From: Lates calcarifer
Lineage: Eukaryota; Chordata; Actinopteri; Centropomidae
Direction of reading: 5' to 3'
Length of the DNA stretch: 64,000 nucleotides
NCBI RefSeq assembly: GCF_001640805.2
Contig: NC_066851.1
Location: forward strand, 4,886,196-4,950,195
The position numbers and the translations under genes were made by a program. Shown here piece by piece: positions 33,690 through 46,270 of this stretch (positions are counted from its first letter, which is position 1; each line of letters opens with the position of its first letter). A model generated the notes under the pieces. That model searched no databases and was not told the DNA's origin. It worked only from the letters and a program-made list of their open reading frames with translations.

Positions 33690-34260
33690 CCCCGGTAAGA
33701 TGCTGGCTATTAGCATGAAATAAATACCCGCCATGGCACCCAGAATAATTTGACGATCAGGCAAGCATGCCTACGGGAATCAAGGCATTAAACTCTGCAT
33801 AGTACATTTATACTTACTCGCCCTATGGGTCCTATGGGGGAGATCATTAATGAGAAATGTTTCTATGAGTTACAGCGTAGGAGAGGGGAAAACAGCGCTG
33901 GGCAGGTGTGATAAAGGGTTGACCTCTACTTTATTAACCTCTGTTATGTTCACCAAGCGGTGCCATAAAGAGGTTGCAAGAGAATCATTAAATGATCACG
34001 GCATTAGAAGCTGGAGGAAGTGGGGACCCCTGCTTCATTAACCTGCACATACCTGCCACTGAGCTCTTTAAGATGTTCATGTTGCTTGGTGTATCATTAG
34101 CAAAGAGTGCCCTCATAAACATGCCTAACAGGATCTGATTGAAGCCCTGAAGGAAGACACTGCTGCCATCATGTTTGAGAGGAGCAACTGTGTACGTTAG
34201 GGCTTTTCTCCCCATGTTTGCCCCTCAGCTCTGCCCCAAATGCAAACGCACACTCTCTTG
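33690..34260. promoter_or_regulatory. Candidate conserved noncoding block in alk intron 1
   Basis: Repeat-free stretch with a dense set of motifs: 'gagatcattaatgag', 'aataatttgacgatcaggc', 'gggttgacctctac' and 'gaatcattaaatgatcacgg'. 'attaaatgat' is a near-palindromic homeodomain pair. No coding frame is convincing. The assignment is inference from composition. Confidence 0.2.
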
Positions 34261-37200
34261 ATTTTCCTCCATGCGTCCCCAGTCTGCTGCTCCTTTGAGA
34301 GGCTTACAACAGAATCCTCGTGTGTGTGTGTTTTAGCTGTTGGGCAAATATTGCAATTTCTTCTGAATCATAAAGAAAGTCAAAAGTAAATTTATAAAGT
34401 TAGATTACACGCTTGGTACTTTGTTTACCCTATGTTGCTCATGGCCCTTTTAGAAGAGGTTTCTCCTTGAAAGATGAATACACTTTTAATTCTCCTCATC
34501 CCACATGCTTTTCCCTTGTCTCCTGACAAAACAGTTGGCATATTAGCCCCAAGAGGAGTTACAGTAGTTTTACTGAGGGTGTGAGGGAGTGAGGTACACC
34601 TGGTTTTTGGATCTACACCATAGCAGGAAAGTTTGTTGCTTTTTCTGTATTTAGCTCTTTAACCTTCAAACTGCATAATTGTAGTAACTTGTAAACAAGT
34701 ACACACAGACAGACTCACCAGTTATTTCTTCATTATTGTTTGATTTATGAATATTATTTATGCTATTTTGGTGAGTTTTGATTATCTTAGCTTTAACATG
34801 ATGGGCTTGTTTTGCTGTATTTTTGCCACTGAAAAACAACTGACTTAAAGGCTTTCACTGGAAAGCAACGGCAACAAAAGGAATTTAAATGAGGTATCCT
34901 GAAAGGGACCCAAGGAGAGAGAGACCTGAACATAATTATAGCTTAAATGGTTAGTCAATCCATCGACTGACTGTTGAATTGGAAGTCATTTTTTAAGCCA
35001 ATATGCCAAACATTGCCTTGCTCCAGCTTCTAAAATCCAAATTAATTTTACTTGTTATATGTGATAGTGGACTGAACATCTCAGGACTGTTTTCAGACAT
35101 GACAGGACATTTAAAACACCACCCTAGGTTTTAGGATATTATAATGGAAAATTTCCATTACTCTCTGATGTTTTATGGATGAAACTATTGGTTGATTAAT
35201 CAAGAAATTAGATTAAGTGATAATGAAAAACACTGAGCTGAGACAAGGATAAATAGTGAATGTGAAATGCAAGTGCAGGCCAGATTAATCAATAGCCAAA
35301 GTGATTGTTACAGTTGTAGTCCGAATCTGAACAGACATTATGGTTAATAGAAAACATCCACACACTGGACAGCTGAAACCAGCAACGGTCTGCTATCATT
35401 GCTGCTTAAATACTGCATAAAGGACCAACAATTCTCCTTGTATTTAAGGCTAAACGTTTGCGTTACATTCTCATATCCACTTTCACTGTTGCATTTTGAA
35501 ATTTTCTCACTTCTTGGACCAAGAGGGAAGAGTTCAGGTATTTTGTGTGATGAAGTCGGAGTGGTATCACTCTCCAATGAACTGAACTAGAGGGATAAAC
35601 ATCAGAGAGTGTGTAAACACTTGGTGGGAGCCTAAACACAGCTCGATGATACGGTGCACCTGTTGACCTTTAATTTAGTCTGCCCAGGTGGAAGGCTGCA
35701 GAGCCACAGGAAAAGTGACATGACATTGGAAGTGAGTGTGTGGACTCACTGCAATCAATGAGACTCCTGACATTTAAAGCTTGTATCAATCAGCTGCTAA
35801 TGGGAAAATCGATAGGAAGTCAGAATGACATGCCACTTTATTATTTATGCATTTCTATGATCAATTCAGTCAAGGAGTCGGCAGTGTGTCGTGACACCCC
35901 AGTGGACCTGTGAGGCCCTGCCCAATTGATCAATACTGCAAGTTACACTGAGAGTGGTCAAGTGCATGTGTCTCAGTGTTAGCTGCTAAGTAGGCTTGAT
36001 TTCACGATGGAGCACTTGTAGAAACAATATTGAGATAAATGATCAAGGAATTCAAACTGAAAGGCAGAACCTGCTCTGATAAATCTGTGGTTGTGTAGCA
36101 CTTTCTAATTTTTCATCAGCAGTTTCTCGATTCATTGATTCATTCATCTTTACAGATTTGAATAATGACACGTTTGCAGTATCTGCAATATAAGTGCATA
36201 AAAATCAGTTTGTCTGGCTGAGTACAGTGAAATGATATGATTAACACCCCGAACAGTCGACCCATACACATTCTCATGCTGTAGTCACATGTAAACCCAC
36301 ATGAAGAATTGCAAACATAAACACATTCTGGCCCTGAGTTTTTTAAAAAAAAGGCTATTCTCAGTGTCACCATGTCCAGTTTGGGTGATTGAAAATTAAT
36401 GCATTTTAATGAGATGCCCCCCGAACCTACTGAAATTCACAAATGACAGGCAAATTCAACAGGGCTGCTGTCAGCGTAATGAGACAGCTGATTCTTGACT
36501 AAAAGGAAGTGAGAAAACCATTTATTTGGCTGCTGGAGCTGGTGAAATGTTCGGCCTGTGCACCGGCCCTGACGTTAGCTGGCTGCGTCTCAAGAGCTCA
36601 GGGAGTGCAACTGTTGCCCGAACAGACAAGCTGTTAGCATTCTGTAGCTGGCCATACTTAAAATGAAATACGAAAATGTGAAGCTCGCCAAACTGGAAGT
36701 TACAGGTAAACACCTTGACAATGTAAACAGCAGCTAATGTCTTTAATGATATTAATCACACTCATTGTAGTTCATGCTTGTGTCACTGTTTTGTAAATTA
36801 GCTGGACTCAAGGTGACTTTGGCTGTGATTTCCTTTTTTTTTGCTTCTTATTCAACACTGTCTTTTTTCCTTCTTTCCCCTGATGTTTTAGTTATTTATG
36901 CCACTTGCTTGTTCTTTCAAAAAACTGGAAGCTGCCTGTTTGATTAATGGTGATGCTTATAAGAGGCCTCTGCACTGGAGTTTAGCTCAGAGGTACGTGT
37001 AGAGATGAATGCATACTGTACACTGGCTGAATGTGAAGCTCACATCTCCCTGCTCTACTTCCATAATGAGAGAAGTAAATAATGTGCATAAGTGAGTGGT
37101 CTTACTTTTCTGGAAGTTACACACTGTACAATACTGTATGTGGATAGCTATTTTTGTATGTGTTTGCCAAATTAAATGCCATGATGTCAGCACAGGCCCA

Positions 37201-38214
37201 ATTTTGCTCTTTTCTACCTTTGTAAGTAAGTTGTGTTATCTTTTGTCATGCACAGTAATATATAAGTTGTACATTTTCCCCTTTTCTGTGTGTATATACA
37301 GTGAAAAAACAGAGTACACTAAAGATATATCCAATACTGCATCAAAAATTACAGCCTGAAATAGTTAAAGCGTAATAAAACCTCCCTGACACAGTTGAAC
37401 TAAAACCTTTTATTGTTTATTTCAAAGGGCTATTGTACTGAATTGCATTAAACTAAAGCTGTATGTGATATTATGTCCTTCCACATACATATTTAGTTTT
37501 AAAAAATGCACATGCATAACTTGCAAATGCAATTATTGCACAATTAACTCCCTCTTAAACTCATTTATGCTTGTTTGTTCAAAGCTCAGCATTAATTTAT
37601 TTCTCTGTCACATTTCAAACTGATCAAAAATGACCAAAATAATTAGCATGTTTGACTAAAAATAACACATCAACTCATCTTTTTATATATCCCAGCAAAG
37701 AAATCGTCTTCAGTTTCTGACTCAGTCTCACTGATGGATATGTGTAACCATCTGTGTTTCCTATGCTACTGCTGTGTATCCTCTCTTTCCTTACTGGCCT
37801 CCTGCCAGTAACTCGGAGGGAAGGAGAAAAAGGGGATGAAAGTGCATAGGAAACAGAAGTAAACAGACTTGTAATTGATAATAATTTGCTTTAAGTCTCA
37901 AATCAGTAAAACATAAGTCACAGTAAATGTACAGACTAAACAGAGGTATGCAAACCTATAAGCATATACTGTGCATAGGCAATAAAAACCTCTTTGACTA
38001 TATAGAATGTATCTTACTTCTTTAAGTTAGAAAAAGAAATTGCTCTTGTTATTACTGCTGCTGATCAGTATAGATATTGAACTTTAAAGAACACAGTTAG
38101 GAGCAGTTTTTCTGGACTGTAAAGCTGCATGAATTGAATTTTTGGTCTCTTGTGGGCACTGGGACAAGCAATAACAAAATAAGCAAACATTTGCCCATAA
38201 ACAAATTCAGCAGA
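34261..38214. other. Intronic DNA, nothing recognised
   Basis: AT-rich intronic sequence. No repeat family, coding exon or RNA gene was recognised. Confidence 0.5.
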
Positions 38215-38545
38215 CATGAAACATTAGCATTTGTTTGGAGATGTGTTTCTACTCACCCGATGACAATGTTTGCTCTACCATTAGCTCTGTTTTTGTCTCT
38301 GAAAACTCCTGAGGGAAATTATCCAGCCAGTCTCTAACTTTGTCTGTCTGCTGTTTGGTGCTAGGCAGGTAGTGTACAGTGGGTTAATCAAAACTTTTTG
38401 CTGCCTGCTGCAATTTGAAACAAGATTAATGAAGAGAACAGTGCGTGGGCCAGAAAACCAAAACAATGATCCAAAACTAGACTTAAAAAGCTGCATAGAG
38501 CTGATGGGGAATCTGCAGAGTTGGGTAATTCTTTCTGGGTCTGTC
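38215..38545 (-). repeat. Family B interspersed repeat, reverse orientation
   Basis: Blocks in order are 'acattagcatttgtttggag', 'actcacccgatgacaatg', 'aactcctgagggaaattatc', 'tgtctgctgtttggtgctag', 'gtagtgtacagtgggtta' and 'cagaaaaccaaaacaatga'. This is one of the longer copies and gives a good idea of the family order. Confidence 0.75.
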
Positions 38546-40658
38546 GCAACGAGTGACCCCTTTCACAATTTAATGGAGTGTAATATAAAAATATTGATTA
38601 GTGCAGCTTTAATGAGTGTGGCATTAAAAATATACATCCAGATAGGAAGGAGTTGTATTTCCCCAGAGATCATTGAAGGAGACTTGAAGTTTTTTTATTT
38701 CATTTTTTTATGATATTTGGACAGCTGGCAAGATGGCAGCACAAAAATCAAAGGGAAGGAGGATGTATGAAGAAGGAAAGAAGGAAGCATTTAAAGGGTA
38801 AACATAACACACCCATGGTCTTTCCAGTCCACTGAAGCACTACCACTAAGCTTTTCTCTGTTGTCAGACTGTCCTTGGTTTTCACACATCTTAAGCCAAA
38901 CTTACATTTGGGCTAAATCAAACCACTCCCTGTGACGCTAACCACTGAGCACAAAGAATCAGACAGGAACATGGAAAGTCTGAAGAAAAGCTCCCAACAT
39001 TCACCTGGAGTTAAAAAGCCATTAACAGATGTGGCACAGTTGCCATACACACAAAGCCTGGCAGCCTGAGTGGAGCAGCCTGAGTGCTCTCAGGCCACAT
39101 CCCCAGCTCCCTTTATGATCTGTAATGGGATTGTTGAGGAGCGCCAGCAGCATCCTCATCACAGACAAAACCCACTTAATGGGATATGATTCGCCATGAA
39201 AGGGCGAGGAAGAGCAGTTTCTCAGTGAACCCACTTATCCCTTGAAACCTCCACAACCCTTCATCCCCACCCCCTCCGTTCACCTTTCCAACCAAAGTCT
39301 GGCATGTCAGTTCTGCCCTGTATCACCCCCACCATCCTCGTGGTGTGGAAGGGTGTGTGTGCATGTGTGTATGCAGGGGAGGGAGCGTACAGAGATGAAG
39401 AGGCAGAGCAACAGTGCCATGAGAGATGCTGTTTGTAGCTTATCAGAGCGCAAGCCCCAGCATGCTCAGCGGCTTGGACCGGCTCAAGGGATGGAGGCGC
39501 AACTTGTTCTGTTGCTGAGATCGCTGGAAGTGAATACCAAGCGGTGCTGTCGCTGTTTTGAACTCGCCAATGCCTCGAGACGGCTTATCTTCTCAGCTGA
39601 AGCAGAGTGGAGTGGAATAAGGAAAGTTTGATGAAGTCCCAACTTCTGCTGTCATTTTTTTGCTCAGCTTGTGAGGTTACAGATAGGTTCAGACTGGCTT
39701 TGTTAAGCAACAGTCACTCATACCCACCATCCAGCTACACAGTATCAGCTGGAAAAAAAATCAAGAATGAGTTTAAGTGGTTGTTTTTTAAAAAAAGTGA
39801 TGGATAAAGTCAAGTGTTAAGTCTGAGGTAATAAGCCTGATGACATCACCAGGGTAATTGGCCTGCTTGGAGAGACACAGAAAGCCTGTGTTATAAAGTG
39901 AGACATGGAGTTTAAAAGGCTGATTACCTGAGGGGAAAGGTCTGATAAACAATGAATTATGGGAAAGATTAGAAGCTTGGTGCAGTACTGAGGGCTAAAA
40001 ATAACACAATTGATCATTATTTCTTAAATCTTGCAAAGTCCCTGACTCTATGAAAACGTGATACTATACCAAATTGCTTTTTATACTTTTAATTATAGCT
40101 TTTTTTGCCCTAAAAAGACTCAATCATCATTTGATCATTTATGGCACCTTCGTCTGACAGCAAAACGTTAAAATTGATTTGGCCCAAGTCATGGTTGGTA
40201 GACAAGTTATAGGTTCAACTATATCTTAATACAATACTTACATGACAAAAGTAAAATCAAGGAATTATTGGTGGTTACTGGGCTCTATAATGGTTGTGAA
40301 GCAGTAGCACCACTGTGAGAGAGGGGTTACATAATGCATTGCATGCAGTTTGGCCAAAGCTAAAATTAGGCCTCAGCAGTGTGAGTTAGCCAAATCAAGA
40401 CCACATCTTCATCCTGCTAGTCATGTGTAGATTTTATTACCTTTTTTGGTCCCAGCAATACAATGCTAAGAACAGATCCCTCCACTACAGCTCAGCAACA
40501 AAACACTGTCTGGGGAACATACTAAAAAAACTGACTTTGTGACTGTTGAAGCCTCACAGTAGCTGTGGCCATATAACCAGGGCTACTTTGTAATCGTATC
40601 TGTTCGTGGCCACAGTATAGAGTTGAACTATTACAGCAACTGGTTGCTCTTTCAAATG
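38546..40658. other. Intronic DNA, no gene seen
   Basis: A CpG-containing stretch at about 39400-39600 ('agcggcttggaccggctc', 'gccaatgcctcgagacgg') stands out from its surroundings and might be regulatory. The open frame across it (39242-39631) starts at TTG and is not recognisable. The rest is AT-rich. Confidence 0.5.
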
Positions 40659-40660
40659 TA

Positions 40661-41877
40661 CACTACTCACAATAAGTTAGGGATATTGTTATTTACATGA
40701 GTGCTTTTCCTATTTGGTCTGAATTTTAATGAAATAAGTAAAAGTTCCCTTTGATATTACTAATAATGAATGAGAAGAAACACTATTTTCATTACTTTAA
40801 TATTTATTACCCCAAAAATTTAGACAATAAGGATAGCCCCAAATAACAAAAATTGACAATGTCAGTAGCGGGTGTTTCCACCATTTGCCGCAATGACATC
40901 TTGACAGCGACGTCTCATGCTCCTCACTAGCCTCATGATGTTCTGAGGCAATGCTTTCCACTCTTCAACAAGTGCTACACGCAGTTCTGCAGTTCACGTG
41001 GGGTACAATCATCCGTCTCTGCTCAGCTGTCCAGACGTGCTCTATGGGTTCAGGTCAGGGGACATTGCTGGCCATACCATATGAGGCACTCCGACTTCCT
41101 GAAGTCGAGCTGTGACAAATCTGGCACAATGTGGTGGAGCATCATCATCCACGAACAGAAAGTTGGGGGTGTGCTGGCGGAATTGGGGGATGATGATGGG
41201 TTCTATGATGTCTCTGAGGTAAGAACGTGCAGTGTTTGAGCCATCTACAATAACCAAATCTTTTTTGGACTGACTGGTGATGCCTGCCCAGACTGTTGCA
41301 CCTCCTCCACCAAAGCGAACCCTGGGGACCACGTTGACCTCGGCGTATCGTTCACCTCGCCTTCTCCAGCAACGCTGACGACCATCATTTCTGTGCAAGG
41401 TGACCCGACACTCATCAGTGAACAGGACGGTAGACCACTGCTTCATTGTCCAGGTCACATGGTCTTGTGCCCACTGCAAACGTTCACGGCGGATGTCTTG
41501 GTGTCAGTGGAGTCACCTGCAACAGTCGTCTGGCATTCAAGCCAAAGCGGTGGAGTCGGTTGCGAATGGTTTGTCTGGAAACCCTAGTACCCCTCACATC
41601 TCGTAAACGGGCCTGCAGCTGTGTGGCAGTTGCTTAACGATGTCTGAGTGCATAGGTCCTTAGGTACAGGTCATCGTTGCAGTCTGTCACTCGTGGGGCT
41701 CCACTCCTGTACACACTGTACACAGTGAGACCATTACGTGGAAAACACAAAATGAGGTGTGTCTATCACCCCAATACAATTGCCTCCCTATCCCAAAAAT
41801 CCCTGAAGTGAAACAATCACCGTATGTATGACATCCACTGAGTCTCTCACAATATCCCTAACTTCTTGTGAGTAGTG
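40661..41877 (-). mobile_element. Tc1-type DNA transposon, decayed, with intact ends
   Basis: A 1217-bp element is flanked by the TA dinucleotides expected of a Tc1/mariner target duplication (40659-40660 and 41878-41879). The terminal inverted repeats are about 28 bp and begin CACTACTCACAA, followed by AAGTTAGGGATATTGT. The two ends differ at one base (T versus G at position 13). The interior holds a minus-strand transposase remnant with frameshifts and a stop. At 1.2 kb it is shorter than an autonomous element of about 1.6 kb, and the N-terminal DNA-binding part appears to be missing. It is probably immobile unless a related transposase recognises its ends. Confidence 0.92.
40862..41730 (-). 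pseudogene. Tc1-like transposase remnant (DD34E)
   Basis: The longest intact frame is 41479-41042. It contains the first catalytic Asp (LFTDECR), a [11 protein letters not shown] block and the second Asp in FVDDDAPPH. The third residue, in a PDLNP..E block, falls at 34-residue spacing but only after a frameshift at about 41037, where a base is missing between AACCC and ATAGAG. Upstream, sequence such as QLQARLRDVRGTRVSRQT (helix-turn-helix linker region) is separated from the catalytic part by a second frameshift near 41481-41501 and carries an in-frame TAA at 41634-41636. A C-terminal remnant ends at a stop at 40862-40864. It cannot make an active transposase. Confidence 0.88.
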
Positions 41878-42851
41878 TACATAATGGCATGTAAATATAG
41901 TCCTAATAATAGAATTGAAAAAAGCAAAACCTATTCACTCCCTATTTGGTACCAAGCAAGTATGTATATGAATGATGAATTGCAGTATATTAAGTATCTC
42001 ATATAGGTGGAACATATAAATATTTTTTTCCTCTGAATAGGACCAATTAATACTATCACCACTGGGTTGTGGGATCAAGAGGAGGTATTATTTTTCTCTC
42101 CAACTGCTCTATTCATCCTCCACTGCTCTGTGTTTACCTTCAGTATTGTAGCCTCTGGCTCATGAGTTCCAGTTGGATTCAAGGACCTTTGACAGACTTG
42201 TTTTAATCCACTTTCCTTCCCTATTTGCCTTGTATATATAATAGCTTGTCAGGAAGGTTTTGTCACCTCAGGGGCCCTGACCTTCAGCCAGAACCATGCT
42301 GTATTCATGTATCCTACAATCCATTGCATACTAATCTCATGATATAACTAGTATTTGCAGATACAGCATCTCCATTCACCATGTGAAGCATGTGCTGCGA
42401 TCGTAGTCGTCACAAATGGTGGACTTTTATCATTTAAGTTGTAAAACTAATCATTGACACTGATGTGTGCACTGTTCTTCTCTGGTGTGTGAGAACTGTG
42501 CAGAGTTGAAAGGTCTGGTATACTTCAAACCTCTCTTTACACAATTGACATAAAATTTCAATTAAGTTTGTGCACGTTTACAAGCTTGGCCATGATTGCA
42601 TGTGTCCACACATAAACACACACACACAGAGGGGACCTTTGTGCATGCGCTAATGTCAATTTGTGCTTCAGTGTGCATTCGCATCCATGCTTCTGTGCGT
42701 GTTTGTGTGTGTGCTCATTCATGTGCGCATGTCCACTAGGGAGCACTGGGGTGCTTTCAGGCAACACAAAGCCTCTTCCTCCTCTGTCTGATCTTGCTGG
42801 AACAGTGAGCTGGAGCCAGCAGCTAGCAGCCACATCAGCAGTGCAACATGG

Positions 42852-42869
42852 AAAAAAAAAAAAAAAAAA
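42852..42869. repeat. Poly-A run
   Basis: 18 consecutive A. Confidence 0.9.
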
Positions 42870-44646
42870 TCAGCACCTCTGATTTTTTGCTCAGTGCCAG
42901 CTGGACAGCATCATGTTGACCTTGCCATGCTTGCACAGAGTCCATGAAATCAAGCCACGGCCCTGGCCTCAGCACCCTTAACTGAACACACATCCTCTCG
43001 CTCCACACACACACATACCTTTTCTCCATGTCGTACTACTGCAGCCTGACCTTGGTGGTTGTTCTTGTGGTGCTAAGTGGAAAAAGAACATGGAGTCCAG
43101 CAGCACAACAAAGCAGTGCTGCTGGAGGTCAGGCTGGGTGAGGGGAATGGTTCACACACCTGGTAGTGCAGTTGTCGATTGCACTTTAGAGTTTTACTCA
43201 TCGCAAATGTGAGGGTTTTGATGACCTGCAAATACCTTGGAGATTAGGCCAGTCTCTTACTTGCCATGATGCAAGCAATCACTATGGTTGGACACTGCTG
43301 AACCTTTGCAGCTGCAAAAGATTCTACAGAAATGCTCACCAGCAAGGTGCCACACTAAATCATGAGCTAAACCAGCAGTAGTTTGTCAATCCAATGATGT
43401 CCAAAATGCTGCTTCTGCTGTCTGCCTTTTGGTTGTGTATACCTCTAAATTACACTAGCCAGATGCAGAGATAGATCTGATTTTTTTAGCTTCATAGCCA
43501 CAGTTAAGTAACATCTTGCATAAGCAAATACCAAGAAAAAGGGGTCAGATGTTTCAAGTTAGTCCCCCTTATTTCTTAAAGTACTGTAAGATGTTAATGT
43601 CAAATGCATCATAAACTGATATCAGATCCTTGTGGTGAGTGGGTGTCAGGGTTAGTGAATGGGCCAATATGTAATCTCACTGTGGTGACACAAGCACTTT
43701 GAGAAACATACGAATCAATCTTTCATTCTCGCCTGCCATTTTAAAGAAAAACCTGACTCAACTGTCATGTACTCTGGATTCACGCTTCAAGTTTCCATGG
43801 GGCAAAGCCGCTGACTGACAAGTATGAGAGGGGCCTTATCTGTCACCTTACAGGCATTTCATTATAAAAATGCTGGGCTACTGCTCTATCATAGGAAAGA
43901 TGGTGAATGCAGCTGCCTTTAGGCTGGCTGGGTAAAAAAAGACAAGCTTTAGGACAGATTATGTAACGGTTACAAAGTGAACTTGGACACAGTCATTTTT
44001 GTTTCTCTTTTATCATTCTGACTTGCGGATCTTGTAACCATAATGTGACATGGATCAAGCTTCAACATATCACAGAGGAATAAAATGGGACTCGAGAGAT
44101 TCGGCTTTGTACAAAGGCGTTGGTATAGTTCTCACAACTCTTCTTCTTCTCTGAGCTGAAATACCACGGGGTGTCGTAAAATGACACGAGTGACTGGGTC
44201 CATCTTCCCATAGCAATGACAAATCACGTAATGGACTAGCTCCGGTGACTCAGCCTTGGAACTGATGGCGTGGCTCTATGTACTGTGACGGCTTTGACAT
44301 GGTCCCAGAGCAGTGCTCATGTGGTCAGGGCACCAGCCCATTTAGAAAAGGCCGGTGTAGAAGGGAGACCAGCTTGAGCTAATGACGCAGGGGTAAAGCA
44401 GAGTGTTTTTCCTCAGCAAGTAGAGGCTGACAGCGTCTTGACATGACATATCTTGAAACACAGTCTAATTCCTTTCCCTTTTGCCCCAGACACTTTATTC
44501 ACTGATGAGGAGACATCCTCATTTAGCTATGCAATATTTACTGCAGAGTGCTCATTAATGACTCTGAAGGAGCAAACATATTTGCAACTAAAAAGAGTTG
44601 AAATGATGATGAAAAATTGTTCACATTTATCTGCAGCGCCAAAAAC

Positions 44647-44664
44647 TGTGTGTGTGTGTGTGTC
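44647..44664. repeat. (GT)n microsatellite
   Basis: About nine GT units. Confidence 0.9.
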
Positions 44665-44929
44665 TGATCTTTGGGTGAGGGCATGATTTTAATTTCAGAG
44701 AGACCTATTCAGGGTTGACAGTCTGGAGGCCTCATCTTTGGACATGTTTGATTCATTTAAGTGGAAATTTGTGCAGTTTTCATTCCACCTCAAGTTTCTT
44801 TTAGATAAATGTTACAATTAACACAATCACCAACCTGACAGAATTCTACCCATCATGCTTGTTTCATCCTCTTCAAAAGCAATTCAAGTATAAAAAATTT
44901 TCCTAAACCAGGACATATCATCACAGGAA

Positions 44930-45305
44930 TCGTTCACTGTTCCTTTTTTTTCTGATAATTAGCTAAGAAGCTTGATACCACACTCAAGTATGTGTGTTAA
45001 CTACAAAGCTTTAGGAGGGAGGCGATTAGCCTAGCTTAGCATGTAGACTGAAAGCAGAGGGAAATAGCTAGCCTGTCTCTCTCCAAAGTTCAAAGCACAT
45101 TCAAAGCAATTAAAGTCAAAGAAAGATCATGGCTGGTTCTTTCCACTTGCCTCTAGTTTGTATGCTAATCTAAGCTAATCACCTCCTATCTCTAGCTTCA
45201 TATTTAGTGTGTAAATGTTAGAGTGCTACCAATCCTCATCAACTAGTGCTCAGAAAGAAAACCAAAAAGCATATTTCCCTGAATGTTTTCCAAAACTTTC
45301 ATTTA
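44930..45305. repeat. Palindromic (MITE-like) teleost repeat
   Basis: The left half runs 'gaagcttgatacca', 'agtatgtgtgttaactac' and 'gcgattagcctagcttagca'. It is answered in inverted order on the right by 'atgctaatctaagctaatca', 'agcttcatatttagtgtgta' and 'gagtgctaccaatcctcatc'. This head-to-head layout matches a very common teleost repeat I know from memory, with 'gaaatagctagcctgtctct' in the middle. There is no coding capacity, and such long inverted repeats are usually non-autonomous DNA transposons. Confidence 0.7.
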
Positions 45306-46225
45306 TCTACTGGCACCAAACAGATTTAGCTTTGTGAAAAACAGAACACTAAATTTAATCTTGTCGATATTGAATTATCTAAACACCTAAAATATGACAG
45401 GTTGCTCATCTGTTAGACACTCCTCCTCAGTTTCAGTTTGTATCTGTTATTATACAGCTGTCAGTGTATTCATCTTTCATGACTGATGGCTGTAATGACA
45501 AAGCTGGGGCCCATTTTTCATTGACCGCACCATGTTGCATATAGCCATTACTGAATTACAGTTTTAGATTAGGAAAACCATCATTAAACTTTCAATAATT
45601 TTGGTATCATCTTTCCTAATCTTTGCTGGCCTGCACATGCAAGATTGATCTCCCTCCTTCTGGATCTGCTTCTCAGTACAAGCTATTTTTTACAATGATT
45701 TATGTTACATCTGTTGTTGTATCTGCTAGTAAACAAGTGAAATTCGGATAGCTCCTTGGCATCACTCATGGCAAGCCCCCTTTCTATAGAACATGACAAT
45801 GACTAATTTTGGTACTCCAGTTAAATTAATGGACACTTTTTGACATTACTGTGATGTGGTCTGTGGATTAAAATTTTACTGGCTTCTTCACCAGGTTGGA
45901 ATACATCCACAGTGAATGGCTTGTGGTGGCTTTAATGTGACAAGATGGAGGATGCTGGAGTTAAAACAAATGAATCCACCGATGCCAAGTCAATGTAAAA
46001 ATGACAACAGTTCATTAAAAAAATGAAAAAAGTAGGGATGGGCTCGTCCTTTTGATGAAGCAGTTTGGACTAAGATAGCAAACTGCGCCTGTGTGTTTGG
46101 GTCAGTGAGAGTAAGCACTGACCAGTTGTGGCTGGGAGTCATTTGTCTCCAACACAGTTGCAGCTTTCATATCGAACAAGACTCAATCAGGGCAGCAATG
46201 AATGCCAGCTGGCTGTTAGGGCAGT

Positions 46226-46270
46226 AAAATAAAAAAAAATAAAATAAAGAAAACAAACAAATAAAAAAGA
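46226..46270. repeat. A-rich low-complexity tract
   Basis: Imperfect AAAAT/AAAC units. Confidence 0.85.

Larger units (their letters stand above)
41880..44929. other. Intronic DNA, no gene seen
   Basis: No exon recognised. It contains a poly-A run (42852-42869) and a GT run (44647-44664). A CpG-containing unique stretch at about 44150-44400 may be regulatory, but I see no firm evidence. Confidence 0.5.

Noticed and set aside
39242..39631. 129-codon plus-strand open frame
   Set aside because: Starts at TTG and has no domain. The GC-rich part is more simply a possible noncoding element.
41393..41637. Plus-strand open frames over the Tc1 element
   Set aside because: They are antisense shadows of the transposase remnant.
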